From Streptomyces sp. NRRL S-118 (GTDB lineage: Bacteria > Actinomycetota > Actinomycetes > Streptomycetales > Streptomycetaceae), in the NCBI RefSeq assembly GCF_000716335.1, contig NZ_KL591006.1, positions 89,330-153,329 of the forward strand: a DNA stretch of 64,000 bases, given 5' to 3'. The translations under genes and the position numbers were made by a program. Shown in pieces: positions 55,107 through 63,765 of the stretch. Every line of letters begins with the position of its first letter. The first letter of the stretch is position 1. The notes below the pieces were generated by a model. It was not told the origin of the DNA, searched no databases, and saw nothing but the letters and a program-made list of their open reading frames with translations.

Positions 55107-55165
55107 CCCCCCGCACGGCCCGGACGCACGGTCCGGGGCGTGCCCCGCAGGCATGAGGCACGACC

Positions 55166-55193
55166 AGGGCCCGGCGCGCAGGCGCCGGGCCCT
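55166..55193 (+). terminator. Rho-independent terminator of serC
   Basis: A 12-bp perfect stem (AGGGCCCGGCGC / GCGCCGGGCCCT) with a GCAG loop, followed by TTCGTAT, 60 nt after the stop. Confidence 0.85.
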
Positions 55194-55348
55194 TTCGTAT
55201 ACGTCCCCACCGCCCGGCACACGCGGCCGATAACCGCTCTATCGGCCCCCGGTACCCGTCCTTACCATCCGTAGCGCGCAGCCGGCATGCGCACACCATC
55301 CACGGTTGGACCCCCCACTTCGACCGCCAGGCAACCGATCGGAGACCC

Positions 55349-56017
55349 ATGCCCAGAGCAACCCGTACCGGCGCCGTCATCGGCGCGGCCGCGGCGTTAG
55401 TCGCCTCGATCGCCCTGTCCCCCGGCGCCTCCGCGGCCACCACCGGCGGCATCGTCGCCCCGCCCGACAAGATCGTCATCGAGATCGCGACCGTCAACGG
55501 ATCCGGCTGCCCGCTGGGCACCGCCGCCGTCGCCGTCGCCCCCGACAACACGGCCTTCACCGTCACCTACAGCGACTACCTCGCCCAGGTGGGCGTGGGC
55601 GCCGAGCCGACCGACTTCCGCAAGAACTGCCAGCTCAACCTGGTCGTGCACGTCCCGCAAGGCTTCACCTACGCCGTCGCCAGCGCCGACTACCGCGGCT
55701 ACGCCCACCTGGAGCCGGGCGCCTCGGCGGTCCAGCGGGCGTCGTACTACTTCCAGGGCTCGCCCGACACCGCCACCAGGACCCACCCCTACAAGGGCCC
55801 GTACGACAACAACTGGCAGGCGACCGACTCCACCGACTGGGGGCAGCTCGTCTGGGCGCCCTGCGGCGTGAAGCGCAACTTCAACATCAACACCGAGCTG
55901 CGGGTCAACGCGGGCACCTCGGACACCTCGAAGACCAACAGCTTCATCGCGATGGACTCCACCGACGGTGACATCAAGACGGTGTACCGCCTGGCCTGGA
56001 AGGAGTGCCCGGCGTAG
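55349..56017 (+). CDS. Secreted DUF4360 protein
   Basis: 222 aa from ATG 55349. Sec signal peptide (~1-29, RATRTGAVIGAAAALVASIALSPGASA). The DUF4360 domain follows: IVIEIATVNGSGCPLGTAAVAVAPDNTAFTVTYSDYLAQVG (~42-83), FRKNCQLNLVVHVPQGFTYAV and a C-terminal NTELRVNAGTSDTSKTNSF...WKECP. Conserved Cys pairs (C54, C93 and two near the C-terminus) suggest disulphides. The family is abundant in secreted proteomes of Streptomyces and fungi. Function unknown. Confidence 0.92.
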   Translation: MPRATRTGAVIGAAAALVASIALSPGASAATTGGIVAPPDKIVIEIATVNGSGCPLGTAAVAVAPDNTAFTVTYSDYLAQVGVGAEPTDFRKNCQLNLVVHVPQGFTYAVASADYRGYAHLEPGASAVQRASYYFQGSPDTATRTHPYKGPYDNNWQATDSTDWGQLVWAPCGVKRNFNINTELRVNAGTSDTSKTNSFIAMDSTDGDIKTVYRLAWKECPA

Positions 56018-56031
56018 GCCGTCCCGTGACC

Positions 56032-56064
56032 GGGCGGGCCCGCGCCCCCTCCGCGGGCCCGCCC
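56032..56064. terminator. Bidirectional hairpin terminator
   Basis: A 13-bp perfect stem (GGGCGGGCCCGCG / CGCGGGCCCGCCC) with a 7-nt C-rich loop, between the convergent DUF4360 and ABC permease genes. Confidence 0.8.
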
Positions 56065-56072
56065 TCGCGGCC

Positions 56073-56936
56073 CTACCGGCTCAGCCGCTGGAACCGCCGC
56101 ACCGCCAGCGGCACGAACACCGCCGTGAGCACGAGCGGCCACACCACCGCCATCAGCAGCGCGTGCTCCTGGATCCAGCTCCCGTCACTCCCCACCGGAT
56201 TGCCGAACAGCTCGCGGGTCGCCGCCGCCGTCGAGGAGATCGGGTTCCACGCGGCGAGCGTGCCCAGCCAGCCGGGCATCGTGCCGGGCTGGACGAAGAC
56301 GCTGGAGATCATGGTCAGCGGGAACGCCACCGCGAAGAGCCCGCCGGCCGCCTCGGGGTCCGGCACCAGCAGCCCGAGCCAGATGCCCACCCAGGTCAGG
56401 CAGTAGCGCAGGAGCAGCAGCAGCCCGAAGGCGCCCGCCGTCGCGAGGAACCCGCCGTCGGAGCGCCAGCCCATCGCGAACGCCGTCCCCGCGAGGATCG
56501 TCAGCTCGGCGCAGGCCACGATCACATCGGTCACCCCGCGCCCGGTGACCACCGCGGACGGCGCCATGGGCATCGAGCGGAACCGGTCGATGACACCCTT
56601 GTTGGCGTCGGTGACCACGGCCGTCGCCGTGTTGATGAAGCCGAACGCCATCGTCATCACGAACATGCCCGGCATGAGGAAGTCCCGGTAGTCCGAGGCC
56701 CCGCCGCCGCCCGGCGGCTTCATCGCGCCACCGAAGACGTACCCGTACAGCAGCACCGACAGGATCGGGAAGCCGAGCTGCCAGGCGATGTAGACGGGTT
56801 TGCGCCGGTAGTGCGTCAGTTGGCGACGGACGATGTTCCAGCAGTCGGCCACCGCCCAGTAGGCCCGCCCGCGGCCCGCGATCGGTTCCAGGGTCTCCCC
56901 GCCCAGGGCGCCCGGGCTCAGCGCGTCCGCGCTCAT
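56073..56936 (-). CDS. ABC-2 permease (DrrB-like)
   Basis: 287 aa from ATG 56936, overlapping the ATPase stop by 4 nt. Six membrane segments; [46 protein letters not shown] (~100-145) is the signature of the daunorubicin-resistance DrrB permease family. With the DrrA-like ATPase it forms an exporter, possibly for a drug or lipid. Repressed, by inference, by the divergent TetR at 58048. Confidence 0.92.
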   Translation of the reverse strand: MSADALSPGALGGETLEPIAGRGRAYWAVADCWNIVRRQLTHYRRKPVYIAWQLGFPILSVLLYGYVFGGAMKPPGGGGASDYRDFLMPGMFVMTMAFGFINTATAVVTDANKGVIDRFRSMPMAPSAVVTGRGVTDVIVACAELTILAGTAFAMGWRSDGGFLATAGAFGLLLLLRYCLTWVGIWLGLLVPDPEAAGGLFAVAFPLTMISSVFVQPGTMPGWLGTLAAWNPISSTAAATRELFGNPVGSDGSWIQEHALLMAVVWPLVLTAVFVPLAVRRFQRLSR

Positions 56937-57949
56937 GCCGCCGCCACCTCCTTCTCCTTGGTCTCCTTCTCCGCCGCGTCCGGCTCCGTGCCGCCGCTGC
57001 CGTCGCCCTCGGTCGCGTGACCGGTCAGGCGCAGGAACACGTCGTCCAGGCTCGGCCGGCGCAGTCCGATGTCCTCGACGGCGATCCCCTCGTCCTGGAG
57101 CGTCCTGGCCACCTCCGTGAGCGCCGCGACCCGGTCGCTGACCGGCGCGTGGACGCGGCGCTCGGCAGCGGCGACCCGCGGCTCGCCGTTGCACACGCGG
57201 GCGACGGTCCGGGCGACGCGCGGCAGGTCGCCGGCCTCGGCGGCGACGACCTCGATACGGTCCCCGCCGACGCGGTCCTTCAGCGCCTCGGGGGTGTCGT
57301 CGGCGATGGCCCGGCCGCGGTCGATGACGGTGACGTGCGAGGCCAGCCGGTCGGCCTCCTCCAGGTACTGCGTGGTCAGCAGGACGGTCGTACCGCCCGC
57401 GACCAGGTCCCGCACCGCGTCCCACACCTCGCCCCGCCCGCGCGGGTCGAGTCCGGTCGTCGGTTCGTCCAGGAACAGCACCCGGGGTGCCAGGATCATG
57501 GAGGCGGCCAGGTCCAGGCGCCGGCGCATGCCGCCGCTGTACCCCTCGACGCCCTTGTCGGCGGCCTCCACCAGGCCGAACCGCTCCAGCAGTTCGTCGG
57601 CGCGCAGGCGCGCCCGCCGGCCGCCCAGGTGGAACAGCCGCCCGAACATCTCCAGGTTCTGCCGGCCGGTGAGGACCTCGTCGACCGCGGCGTACTGCCC
57701 GGTGAGACCGATCAGCCCCCGGACCCGGCGCGGCTCGCGCGCCACGTCGACCCCCGCGACCTCGGCGCGGCCGCCGTCGAACCGGCGGAGCGTGGCCAGC
57801 ACCCGCACGGCGGTGGTCTTGCCGGCTCCGTTGGGGCCGAGCAGCCCGTGGACGGTCCCGGCGCGGACGGCGAGGTCGAACCCGTCCAGCGCCCGCTTCT
57901 CCCCGTACCGCTTCTCCAGGCCCTCGGCCCGTACCGCCCAGTCGTCCAT
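56933..57949 (-). CDS. ABC ATPase (DrrA-like)
   Basis: 338 aa from ATG 57949. Walker [11 protein letters not shown] (38-47), signature [15 protein letters not shown] (~136-150), Walker [16 protein letters not shown] (~156-170), H-loop [11 protein letters not shown], and a ~90-residue C-terminal domain ([21 protein letters not shown]...) typical of DrrA/CcmA exporters. The last 25 residues are Asp/Glu/Lys-rich. Promoter shared with the divergent TetR gene. Confidence 0.94.
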   Translation of the reverse strand: MDDWAVRAEGLEKRYGEKRALDGFDLAVRAGTVHGLLGPNGAGKTTAVRVLATLRRFDGGRAEVAGVDVAREPRRVRGLIGLTGQYAAVDEVLTGRQNLEMFGRLFHLGGRRARLRADELLERFGLVEAADKGVEGYSGGMRRRLDLAASMILAPRVLFLDEPTTGLDPRGRGEVWDAVRDLVAGGTTVLLTTQYLEEADRLASHVTVIDRGRAIADDTPEALKDRVGGDRIEVVAAEAGDLPRVARTVARVCNGEPRVAAAERRVHAPVSDRVAALTEVARTLQDEGIAVEDIGLRRPSLDDVFLRLTGHATEGDGSGGTEPDAAEKETKEKEVAAA

Positions 57950-57964
57950 GCCGCCCTCCCACTG

Positions 57965-58010
57965 AAACTGAGTACACCGTACCCAAGTGAGCGTACAGCG
58001 TACTCAGTTT
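57965..58010. promoter_or_regulatory. Palindromic operator between DrrAB and tetR
   Basis: AAACTGAGTAC (57965-57975) and GTACTCAGTTT (58000-58010) are perfect 11-bp inverted repeats 24 bp apart, each continued inward by another GTAC (GTAC-N3-GTAC on both sides). This looks like two adjacent dimer sites of the TetR repressor covering both divergent promoters. Confidence 0.75.
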
Positions 58011-58035
58011 TTGTCCAGCGGATTACGGCGACGAC

Positions 58036-58041
58036 TACGCT
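58036..58041 (+). promoter_or_regulatory. Predicted -10 (TACGCT), leaderless start of TetR
   Basis: TACGCT ends 6 nt before ATG 58048 without a Shine-Dalgarno sequence in between. Confidence 0.5.
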
Positions 58042-58047
58042 GACGCC

Positions 58048-58902
58048 ATGGCCAGCAGCGACAAGACGACGGTGAACACCGGCAGCGGCGACATCGTGCG
58101 CAGCCTGGAGCTGCTGTGGGGGACCGGCGAGCCGCCTTCCCGGGGCCCGAAACGCGGCCTCACCCTCGCCCGGATCGTCACCGCCGCGGTCGAGGTCGCC
58201 GACGCCGAAGGCCTGGGCGCCGTCTCGATGCGCCGCCTCTCCACCGAACTGGGCGTGGGCACGATGTCGCTCTACCGGTACGTCCCCGGCAAGGCCGAGC
58301 TGCTCGACCTGATGCTCGACCACGTCCAGCGGCCGCCGCTCGAACCGGGCGCGCCCCTCCCGTGCGACTGGCACACGGCCGTGGAGGCCATCGCCCGCGC
58401 CCAGCTCGACCAGTACCGCCGCCACCCCTGGCTGCTCAAGGTCAACCAGACCCGCACGGTCCTCGGCCCGAGCGCCCTGCGCGGCCTGGAGCTGGCCCTG
58501 GCGGGACTCAGGGGGATGGGCCTGAGCGATCCCGAGACCATCTCGGTGCTCATCGCCGTCCAGAGCTTCGTCACCGGCATCGCGCGCATGGAGGCCGAGG
58601 CGGTCGAGGCCGCGAAGGAGACGGGCGTCAGCGACGCGGAGTTCTGGAAGCGGCAGGAGCCCTTCCTCGTCCGCGCCCTGGAGACCGGCGACTACCCCCT
58701 GATGGCGGGGCTCGCCGAGGACACCTTCACGGCCGACTTCGACCACTTCGCCTTCGGCCTGCGCGCCCTGATCGGCGGCTTCGAGACCCTGGTCGCCCGG
58801 CGCGCCGGCGCGACCGCCGCGCAGGCCCCCGCGCCCCGAACCCCGGGCACGCCCGCAGACACGGAACGGGACGGCCCCGGGGGACGACGCGGCGGCCGAT
58901 AG
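58048..58902 (+). CDS. TetR/AcrR regulator with TetR_C_1-like ligand domain
   Basis: 284 aa from ATG 58048. Helix-turn-helix ~33-75 (RGLTLARIVTAAVEVADAEGLGAVSMRRLSTELGVGTMSLYRYVPGKAELLDLML), the GTMSLYRY form of which is common in drug-exporter repressors. The ligand domain spans ~90-255. Divergent from DrrAB with the palindromic operator between them, so it very probably represses both the exporter and itself, with the exported drug as inducer. Terminated by the hairpin at 58931. Confidence 0.92.
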   Translation: MASSDKTTVNTGSGDIVRSLELLWGTGEPPSRGPKRGLTLARIVTAAVEVADAEGLGAVSMRRLSTELGVGTMSLYRYVPGKAELLDLMLDHVQRPPLEPGAPLPCDWHTAVEAIARAQLDQYRRHPWLLKVNQTRTVLGPSALRGLELALAGLRGMGLSDPETISVLIAVQSFVTGIARMEAEAVEAAKETGVSDAEFWKRQEPFLVRALETGDYPLMAGLAEDTFTADFDHFAFGLRALIGGFETLVARRAGATAAQAPAPRTPGTPADTERDGPGGRRGGR

Positions 58903-58930
58903 CGCTCGGCGCGTGATCCGGAACGCGCAG

Positions 58931-58957
58931 CGGGTCCCGGCGTGACGCCGGGACCCG
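58931..58957. terminator. Bidirectional hairpin (13-bp arms, 1-nt centre)
   Basis: CGGGTCCCGGCGT, G, ACGCCGGGACCCG lies between the convergent TetR and CDF genes. Confidence 0.75.
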
Positions 58958-58972
58958 GCGCCGGACACGCGG

Positions 58973-59707
58973 TCAGGTGCAGCAGTCGCAGCCGGGGCGG
59001 CAGCCACAGGCGTCCGTCCCGGTGCCGGCGGCCGAGGCCGCGCCGGCCGCGGCCGCAACGGCCGGGGGCGCGCAGCACCCTTTGCCCTGCCAGGCGTCGC
59101 GGCCTTCCTTGACGGCGATCGCGGCGATGACGAGGGCGGCGAGGGGGTCGGCCCAGGACCAGCCGAGAGTGGCGTTGAGAACCAGGCCGAGCAGGAGCAC
59201 GGCCGACAGGTACGTGCACAGCAGGGTCTGCTGGGAGTCGGCGACGGCACTGGCCGAGCCCAGTTCACTGCCGGCGCGGCGCTGGGCGGCGGACAGGAAC
59301 GGCATGACGGCGAGGGAGAGGGCGGCGATGACGATGCCGGGAACGGATCGTTCGGCCTCGCCGGTGCCGGTCAGCGCCCGGACGGCGTCGGTGGCGACGT
59401 ACGCGGCGAGCGCGAGGAAGGAGACGGCGATGATCCGCAGTGCGCGCCGCTCGCGCGCCTCGCGGACGGCGTGGTCGCGCGCGGAGAACTGCCAGGCGAC
59501 CGCGGCGGCGGAGGAGACCTCGATGACGGAGTCGAGGCCGAAGCCGATGAGGGCGGTGGAGGAGGCGCGGGTGCCGGCGACGAGGGCGACGATCGCCTCG
59601 ATGACGTTGTAGGTGATGGTGGCCGCCACGAGCAGGCGTATCCGGCGGATGAGTGCCTCGCGGCGGGCCGGGGAGGGGCCGAGGGGCATGGGGTTCCCGG
59701 CGGTCAT
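58973..59707 (-). CDS. Cation diffusion facilitator-like transporter with Cys-rich tail
   Basis: 244 aa from ATG 59707, overlapping the sensor stop (TGATG). About five to six membrane helices with the CDF motif STALIGFGLDSVIEVSS (~40-56) and ATLGWSWADPLAALVIAAIAVKEG near the C-terminus. The cytoplasmic tail (~208-244) has seven cysteines (GKGCCAPP, DACGCRPGCDCCT), which would bind soft metals such as Cd, Pb or Cu. It lacks the usual long CDF C-terminal domain. Co-transcribed with the CmtR-like sensor, so metal efflux. Confidence 0.85.
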   Translation of the reverse strand: MTAGNPMPLGPSPARREALIRRIRLLVAATITYNVIEAIVALVAGTRASSTALIGFGLDSVIEVSSAAAVAWQFSARDHAVREARERRALRIIAVSFLALAAYVATDAVRALTGTGEAERSVPGIVIAALSLAVMPFLSAAQRRAGSELGSASAVADSQQTLLCTYLSAVLLLGLVLNATLGWSWADPLAALVIAAIAVKEGRDAWQGKGCCAPPAVAAAAGAASAAGTGTDACGCRPGCDCCT

Positions 59708-60042
59708 CAGCAACATCCCATCCCGCCGGCGTCCGGACAGGTGCGGTCGGTCTCCACGGCGACGACGGCGGTGCGCAGGTCGTCGAGGGCGCGGCCGAGG
59801 CGTTCGTCGGCGAGTTCGTAGCGGGTGCGGCGGCCGTCGGGCACGGTGACGACCAGCCCGCAGTCGCGCAGACATGCCAGGTGGTTGGAGAGCCGGGTAC
59901 GGGAGACGCCGAGTACGTCGGCGAGGTCGGCGGGGTAGGCGGGGGCGTCGCGCAGCGCGAGCAGGATCCGGCAGCGGATCGGATCGGCGAGCGCGCGGCC
60001 GAACCGGGCCAGCACCTCGATGTCGGAGGCAGCAGTCAGCAC
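59707..60042 (-). CDS. cmtR: CmtR-like ArsR/SmtB metal sensor
   Basis: 111 aa from ATG 60042. Winged-helix ArsR protein. C57 and C61 in SNHLACLRDCGLVV and C102 near the C-terminus occupy exactly the positions of the Cd(II)/Pb(II) site of Mycobacterium tuberculosis CmtR, and C110-C111 add another thiol pair. It should release DNA when Cd or Pb binds, inducing the downstream CDF transporter. The CAGGA-AA-TCCTG palindrome at 60071-60082 is its likely operator. Confidence 0.9.
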   Translation of the reverse strand: MLTAASDIEVLARFGRALADPIRCRILLALRDAPAYPADLADVLGVSRTRLSNHLACLRDCGLVVTVPDGRRTRYELADERLGRALDDLRTAVVAVETDRTCPDAGGMGCC

Positions 60043-60070
60043 TCCACGAGAGTACAGGCAAACCTGAATC

Positions 60071-60082
60071 CAGGAAATCCTG
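60071..60082. promoter_or_regulatory. Predicted CmtR-like operator
   Basis: CAGGA-AA-TCCTG, 29 bp upstream of the sensor gene, set in a wider CCTGAA repeat pattern (60063-60085). It is of the size typical of ArsR-family sites. Confidence 0.5.
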
Positions 60083-60238
60083 AACCGTCGGAGGCTCGGC
60101 CCCGGGTCCCGGGTCGCGGCGCCGGAAGCCGTGCAGAGGCTTGTGACCGGTATTCAGCCGCAGGTGTGCCGGCGGAGGTGCCTCACCCCGGGGAGGCGGA
60201 ACCGGGAGTGCGCGGACCGGCTCGCCCTGCCCGGCGCG

Positions 60239-60775
60239 TCAGGAACGCCCGGTGCCCGCCGTCTCGTCGGTCCACGCGGCCTCGTCGGTCCACGTGGCCT
60301 CGAAGTACCGGACGCGGTCGTCCTGCCCGGCCGGCCGCATGCCGGCCGCCGTCATGACGCGCTGCGACGCGACGTTGTCGAGGTCGGCGTCGCCCTTCAC
60401 CCGGGTGACACCGCGTGCCCGCGCGAACAGCAGCAGTTCCCGCAGGGCTTCGGAGGCGTACCCCCGCCCCCGCACCGACGGGATGAGGCCGTAGCCGATC
60501 GTGACACCGCCCTCCTCGTCCGGGGGCCCGTGGAAACCGATGCCACCGATCGCCAGCCCGTCCTCGCGGCGGCGGATCTCGTAATTGCCGAACGGCCGCG
60601 GATCGCCGGTGCTCGCGCAGGTGCTCAGGAAGCGCCCGGCGGCGGACACGTCACCGTCGGTGGGATATCCCGGCGCCCACCGGTCACCGTCGCCCGGCGC
60701 GCCGGCCACCACCCGCCCGGCTTCGCCGACGGTCATCGGATGCAGCACGAGCCGCGTGGTCACCAGATCGCCCAT
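60239..60775 (-). CDS. GNAT-family N-acetyltransferase (RimJ/RimL-like)
   Basis: 178 aa from ATG 60775 (MGDLVTTRLVLHPM). GNAT fold: N-terminal TTRLVLHPMTVGEAGRVV, acetyl-CoA-binding loop VRGRGYASEALRELLLFA (~109-126), and DNVASQRVMTAAGMRPAG (~140-157). It belongs to the group acting on proteins or small-molecule amines. A single gene. Confidence 0.88.
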   Translation of the reverse strand: MGDLVTTRLVLHPMTVGEAGRVVAGAPGDGDRWAPGYPTDGDVSAAGRFLSTCASTGDPRPFGNYEIRRREDGLAIGGIGFHGPPDEEGGVTIGYGLIPSVRGRGYASEALRELLLFARARGVTRVKGDADLDNVASQRVMTAAGMRPAGQDDRVRYFEATWTDEAAWTDETAGTGRS

Positions 60776-60829
60776 GGCAGGGAGGAGTATCACGCGCCAC
60801 CACCGCACCGCACGCGCTTATTGCGCTCC

Positions 60830-61840
60830 TCAACCGCTCCGCGCGCCCCGCCTCAGCCGCTTCCACCCCAGGTACAGCACCGCCGCGCCGCCCAGCACCA
60901 GCGCCCCGACCGTCGCGTTCCCGCCACCCCCGTCGCCGCCGTCACCCTTGCCCCCGCGGCCCGCGGTGTCACCTCCGCCGGGCTCGCCGCCCGCCGGGGA
61001 CGGCGTCCGCGACCGGGCGGGCGCGTCCTCGACCGCCACGCTCACGACCCCGCTGCGCTCCCCCTCCGAGCCGAACAGCATCGCCGAGCCGTCCGGTGTG
61101 TACGTCACCGACTCCGACTGCCCCTGGAACGGCGCGTTCACCGGCTCGTGCCGGCCGAGCCGCCCGTCCTCCCACGCGTACACCCGGGCGCTGAAGTAGC
61201 CGCGCAGCACCAGCCGCGTCCCGTCGGGCGAGAACGCGCCGTCCGTCACCCACGGCACCTCGCCGACGCGCCGGAACACGTTCGCGCCGCCCGCCGACAG
61301 CCGCGCGGGCCCCTCGTACAGCCCGCCCCCGTCCTCGTTCTTCGACGCGATGTACACCCGGCCCGTCCTCGGGTGCACCATCAGCGCCTCGGCGTTGCGC
61401 GGCCCGTCCGCGTACCGCACCACGTGCTGGGTGGCGTCCACCGTCTGGTCGCGCAGCCGCTCCGGCTCGCGGAAGCGGTAGATCCACACGTGGTCCCACG
61501 ACCCGTCGAGGTTGTCCCCGATGTCCCCGACGTACACCGCGCCGTCCGGCCCGACCGAGATCGCCTCCATGTCGCGCGGCGTGCCGACCCCGCGCAGGGT
61601 TACCGTCGCCACCGTCCTTCCGGTGCGCGAGTCGACCGCGAACACCCGCGGCCCGTCCTGGTCGTTGTGCGTCCAGTAGACGCCCGGGTGGGCGCGGCTG
61701 GCGGCGAGACCGCTGGACTCGGTGATCCTGCCGTCCTCCAGGGTGAACCCGCCGTCCTCGGCCGCCGCCGGAGCCGCCGCGGACACCACACCCGCCACCA
61801 CCAGGGCCGCCGCCCCCAGAGCCGTACGCCACGAAGCCAT
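60830..61840 (-). CDS. Secreted/membrane-anchored beta-propeller-like protein
   Basis: 336 aa from ATG 61840. Signal peptide ~1-27 (ASWRTALGAAALVVAGVVSAAAPAAA). The body (~30-270) has repeating WTHNDQDGPRVFAVDSRTGRTV, YVGDIGDNLDGSWDHVWIYRF and YTPDGSAMLFGSEGERSG blades of an SdiA-regulated/esterase-like beta-propeller. A Gly-rich spacer (~285-305) leads to one membrane helix (~308-328) and a basic tail (WKRLRRGARSG). It is an extracellular protein anchored by its C-terminus. Function unknown; the convergent neighbour on the left is GNAT, and the divergent neighbour is an SGNH esterase. Confidence 0.85.
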   Translation of the reverse strand: MASWRTALGAAALVVAGVVSAAAPAAAEDGGFTLEDGRITESSGLAASRAHPGVYWTHNDQDGPRVFAVDSRTGRTVATVTLRGVGTPRDMEAISVGPDGAVYVGDIGDNLDGSWDHVWIYRFREPERLRDQTVDATQHVVRYADGPRNAEALMVHPRTGRVYIASKNEDGGGLYEGPARLSAGGANVFRRVGEVPWVTDGAFSPDGTRLVLRGYFSARVYAWEDGRLGRHEPVNAPFQGQSESVTYTPDGSAMLFGSEGERSGVVSVAVEDAPARSRTPSPAGGEPGGGDTAGRGGKGDGGDGGGGNATVGALVLGGAAVLYLGWKRLRRGARSG

Positions 61841-61899
61841 GCCCCCAGTGTCCATGGTCACATCGCACACCACCGTCCCGGTCGGGGATGATGGCCCCC

Positions 61900-62607
61900 A
61901 TGCGCTTCATGTTCGTCGGCGACAGCCAAACCATCGGGCGCGCCGGCGACTACACCTGGCGCTACCGCATGTGGCAGCACCTCAACGCGACGTACGGCGG
62001 CCCGTACCGCATCGTCGGCCCCCGCACCGAGCTGTACGACACCACCGCCGACGCGCCCGTCTCCCACGACTACGGCGACCCGGACTTCCCCGACAGGGCG
62101 CGCCGCCACCTCGCCGGCTGGGGCGAGGGCTGGCTGCACATGGCGCCGCTGATCCGCGAGACGGTCGCCGCGACGAAGGCCGACGTCCTCCTGGTCGCCC
62201 TCGGGCTGATCGACCTCGGCTTCTACACCAACAGCGACCAGACCGCCGAGAACGCCCGCGCCTTCATCCGCGAGGCCCGCGCCGCCAATCCGCACGTCCG
62301 CGCCGTGCTGCTGCCCGTCATACCCAACGTCCGCGCCCGCGACGAGCCCGCCTTCGCCGCCGAGTGCGCCCGCTTCAACGAACTGCTGGCGAAGGCGGTC
62401 GCCGACCTCGACGAGCCCGCCTCCCCCCTGCTGCTGGCGACGCCCCCCGAGTCGTACGACCTCCACACCGACACCTACGACGGCACCCACCCCGGCCCGT
62501 CGGGCGAGCACAAGCTGGCCTCTGCCTTCGCGACGGCCATGCACCAGGCGTGGGACATGGGCGGCCCCTACGCGGGGCTCACCGGACGAGGCTCCCGGGG
62601 TCGATGA
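61900..62607 (+). CDS. SGNH/GDSL-family esterase
   Basis: 235 aa from ATG 61900; an earlier in-frame ATG at 61888 is less likely. Block I VGDSQTIG places the nucleophile at S9, and block V DGTHPGPSGEHKLA supplies the Asp-x-x-His pair near residue 195. No signal peptide, so cytoplasmic or non-classically located. It overlaps the convergent SnoaL-like gene by 29 nt. Substrate unknown. Confidence 0.88.
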   Translation: MRFMFVGDSQTIGRAGDYTWRYRMWQHLNATYGGPYRIVGPRTELYDTTADAPVSHDYGDPDFPDRARRHLAGWGEGWLHMAPLIRETVAATKADVLLVALGLIDLGFYTNSDQTAENARAFIREARAANPHVRAVLLPVIPNVRARDEPAFAAECARFNELLAKAVADLDEPASPLLLATPPESYDLHTDTYDGTHPGPSGEHKLASAFATAMHQAWDMGGPYAGLTGRGSRGR

Positions 62608-63073
62608 CCTTGGTGTTCTGAGCGGCGGCGATGCGCCACACGCCGTCGTCCTTCGCCAGGACGTACATCGGCGTACCCGGCACGGCGTCGGGGTGGTCCG
62701 CCACCAGGGCCGCCGGGTCCTCGCTGCTCAGGAACACCTCGTCGAGCCGCTGCCCGCCCCTGGTGACCGGCCGCTGGCGCACCTTGACCGCCGCGATGTC
62801 CGGGCGGACGAACAGGATGTACTCCACCTCGAAGGTGGCCGTCACGTCGTGCGCGGCCGACCCCGGCAGCACCGTGCGGGTGAAGGCGCCGATCTCCTCC
62901 AGGCCGAACAGCCGCTTGCCGTGGCCGGTTGTCCAGATGGCGTCCTCGCGGAAGACGCTCAGGAAGTCCTCCGGCAGCGCCTTCTGCTGCGCCTCCTGGA
63001 CCTGCCCCACCAGCGCGACGATGGCGTCCACGTCGGCCTGCGGAACCGTGACGCCTGTGACCTGGAAACCCAT
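62579..63073 (-). CDS. SnoaL-like/SgcJ-family protein
   Basis: 164 aa from ATG 63073 (GGGAGGG upstream); the longer frame upstream is not coding. NTF2-like cone fold: VDAIVALVGQVQEAQQKALPEDFLSVFREDAIWTTGHGKRLFGLEEIGAF (~14-63), then VEYILFVRPDIAAVKVRQRPV and WRIAAAQNTKV. Related to SgcJ/EcaC and DUF4440 proteins, often accessory to polyketide or enediyne clusters but here alone. Overlaps the SGNH gene by 29 nt. Confidence 0.88.
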   Translation of the reverse strand: MGFQVTGVTVPQADVDAIVALVGQVQEAQQKALPEDFLSVFREDAIWTTGHGKRLFGLEEIGAFTRTVLPGSAAHDVTATFEVEYILFVRPDIAAVKVRQRPVTRGGQRLDEVFLSSEDPAALVADHPDAVPGTPMYVLAKDDGVWRIAAAQNTKVIDPGSLVR

Positions 63074-63165
63074 GATCCCTCCCTTTGACCTTCCCTCGTG
63101 GTGACCACAGCCTCCGACCTCAACCACGCTTGATGTCAAGCGCCTTGGGACGCCCACGGGGAGAA

Positions 63166-63193
63166 GCCCGGAACCCGTGCACGGGCTCCGGGC
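63166..63193. terminator. 28-nt near-perfect palindrome
   Basis: GCCCGGA-A-CCCGTG / CACGGG-C-TCCGGGC, one internal A/C mismatch and no loop. It lies downstream of the PLAT-like gene on the minus strand. Confidence 0.6.
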
Positions 63194-63327
63194 CGTGCGC
63201 ACCGGCGCCGGAAGGAGTCACCGGCCCGCCCGTGCCTCATCCGCCGTCGCCGTGGTGTGGGCCGGGGACAGGGGGCCGGCCGGAACCAGTGGCGGTGGTT
63301 CCGGCCGCCCTCGCCGGATATGACGGG

Positions 63328-63765
63328 TCAGCCGTCGTACCGCTTGAGGTACAGCTGGTTGCCGCCCTCGTTGTACAGCCAGATCCGGTGGTTCTCGCCG
63401 AGGCCGATGAGCCGGGGGTTGTCGAACCGGTGCGGGGTGGTGGAGTCGGGGTTCACCGTGACGGTGACGCGCTCCAGGCACCAGCCGGGGTACTGACCCG
63501 CGGATACGAACCGGATGTAGGCCGGGTAGCGGTCCAGGTCATCGGTGTCGAGCTGCGGCTTGCGCGGGTCGTTGTACTCGGAGTTCTTGACGTTCGAACC
63601 CTCGCCGAGGACGTACGTGAACTGGGCCCCGCGCTCGAAGTCGTCACTGTCGCTGTCGAGGTTGAACTCCCGTCCCGCGATGCCGAGGTAGACGATTCCG
63701 TCGGTGTCGGCTGCGGGAACGTCGGCGGTGTAGAGGTACGCGGAGATCTTCGTGATGTCGGCCAT
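63328..63765 (-). CDS. Small PLAT/LH2-like hypothetical protein
   Basis: 145 aa from ATG 63765, preceded by AAAAGGAAC. The order of strands (ISAYLYTADVPAADTDGIVYLGIAGREFNLDSDSDDFERGAQFTYVLGEGSNVKN, then YPAYIRFVSAGQYPGWCLERVTVTVN) is that of a PLAT/LH2-type beta-sandwich; the acidic DSDSDDFERG loop may bind Ca. No signal peptide. Neighbouring bases to 64000 hold only its promoter, as far as I can see. Function unknown. Confidence 0.75.
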   Translation of the reverse strand: MADITKISAYLYTADVPAADTDGIVYLGIAGREFNLDSDSDDFERGAQFTYVLGEGSNVKNSEYNDPRKPQLDTDDLDRYPAYIRFVSAGQYPGWCLERVTVTVNPDSTTPHRFDNPRLIGLGENHRIWLYNEGGNQLYLKRYDG

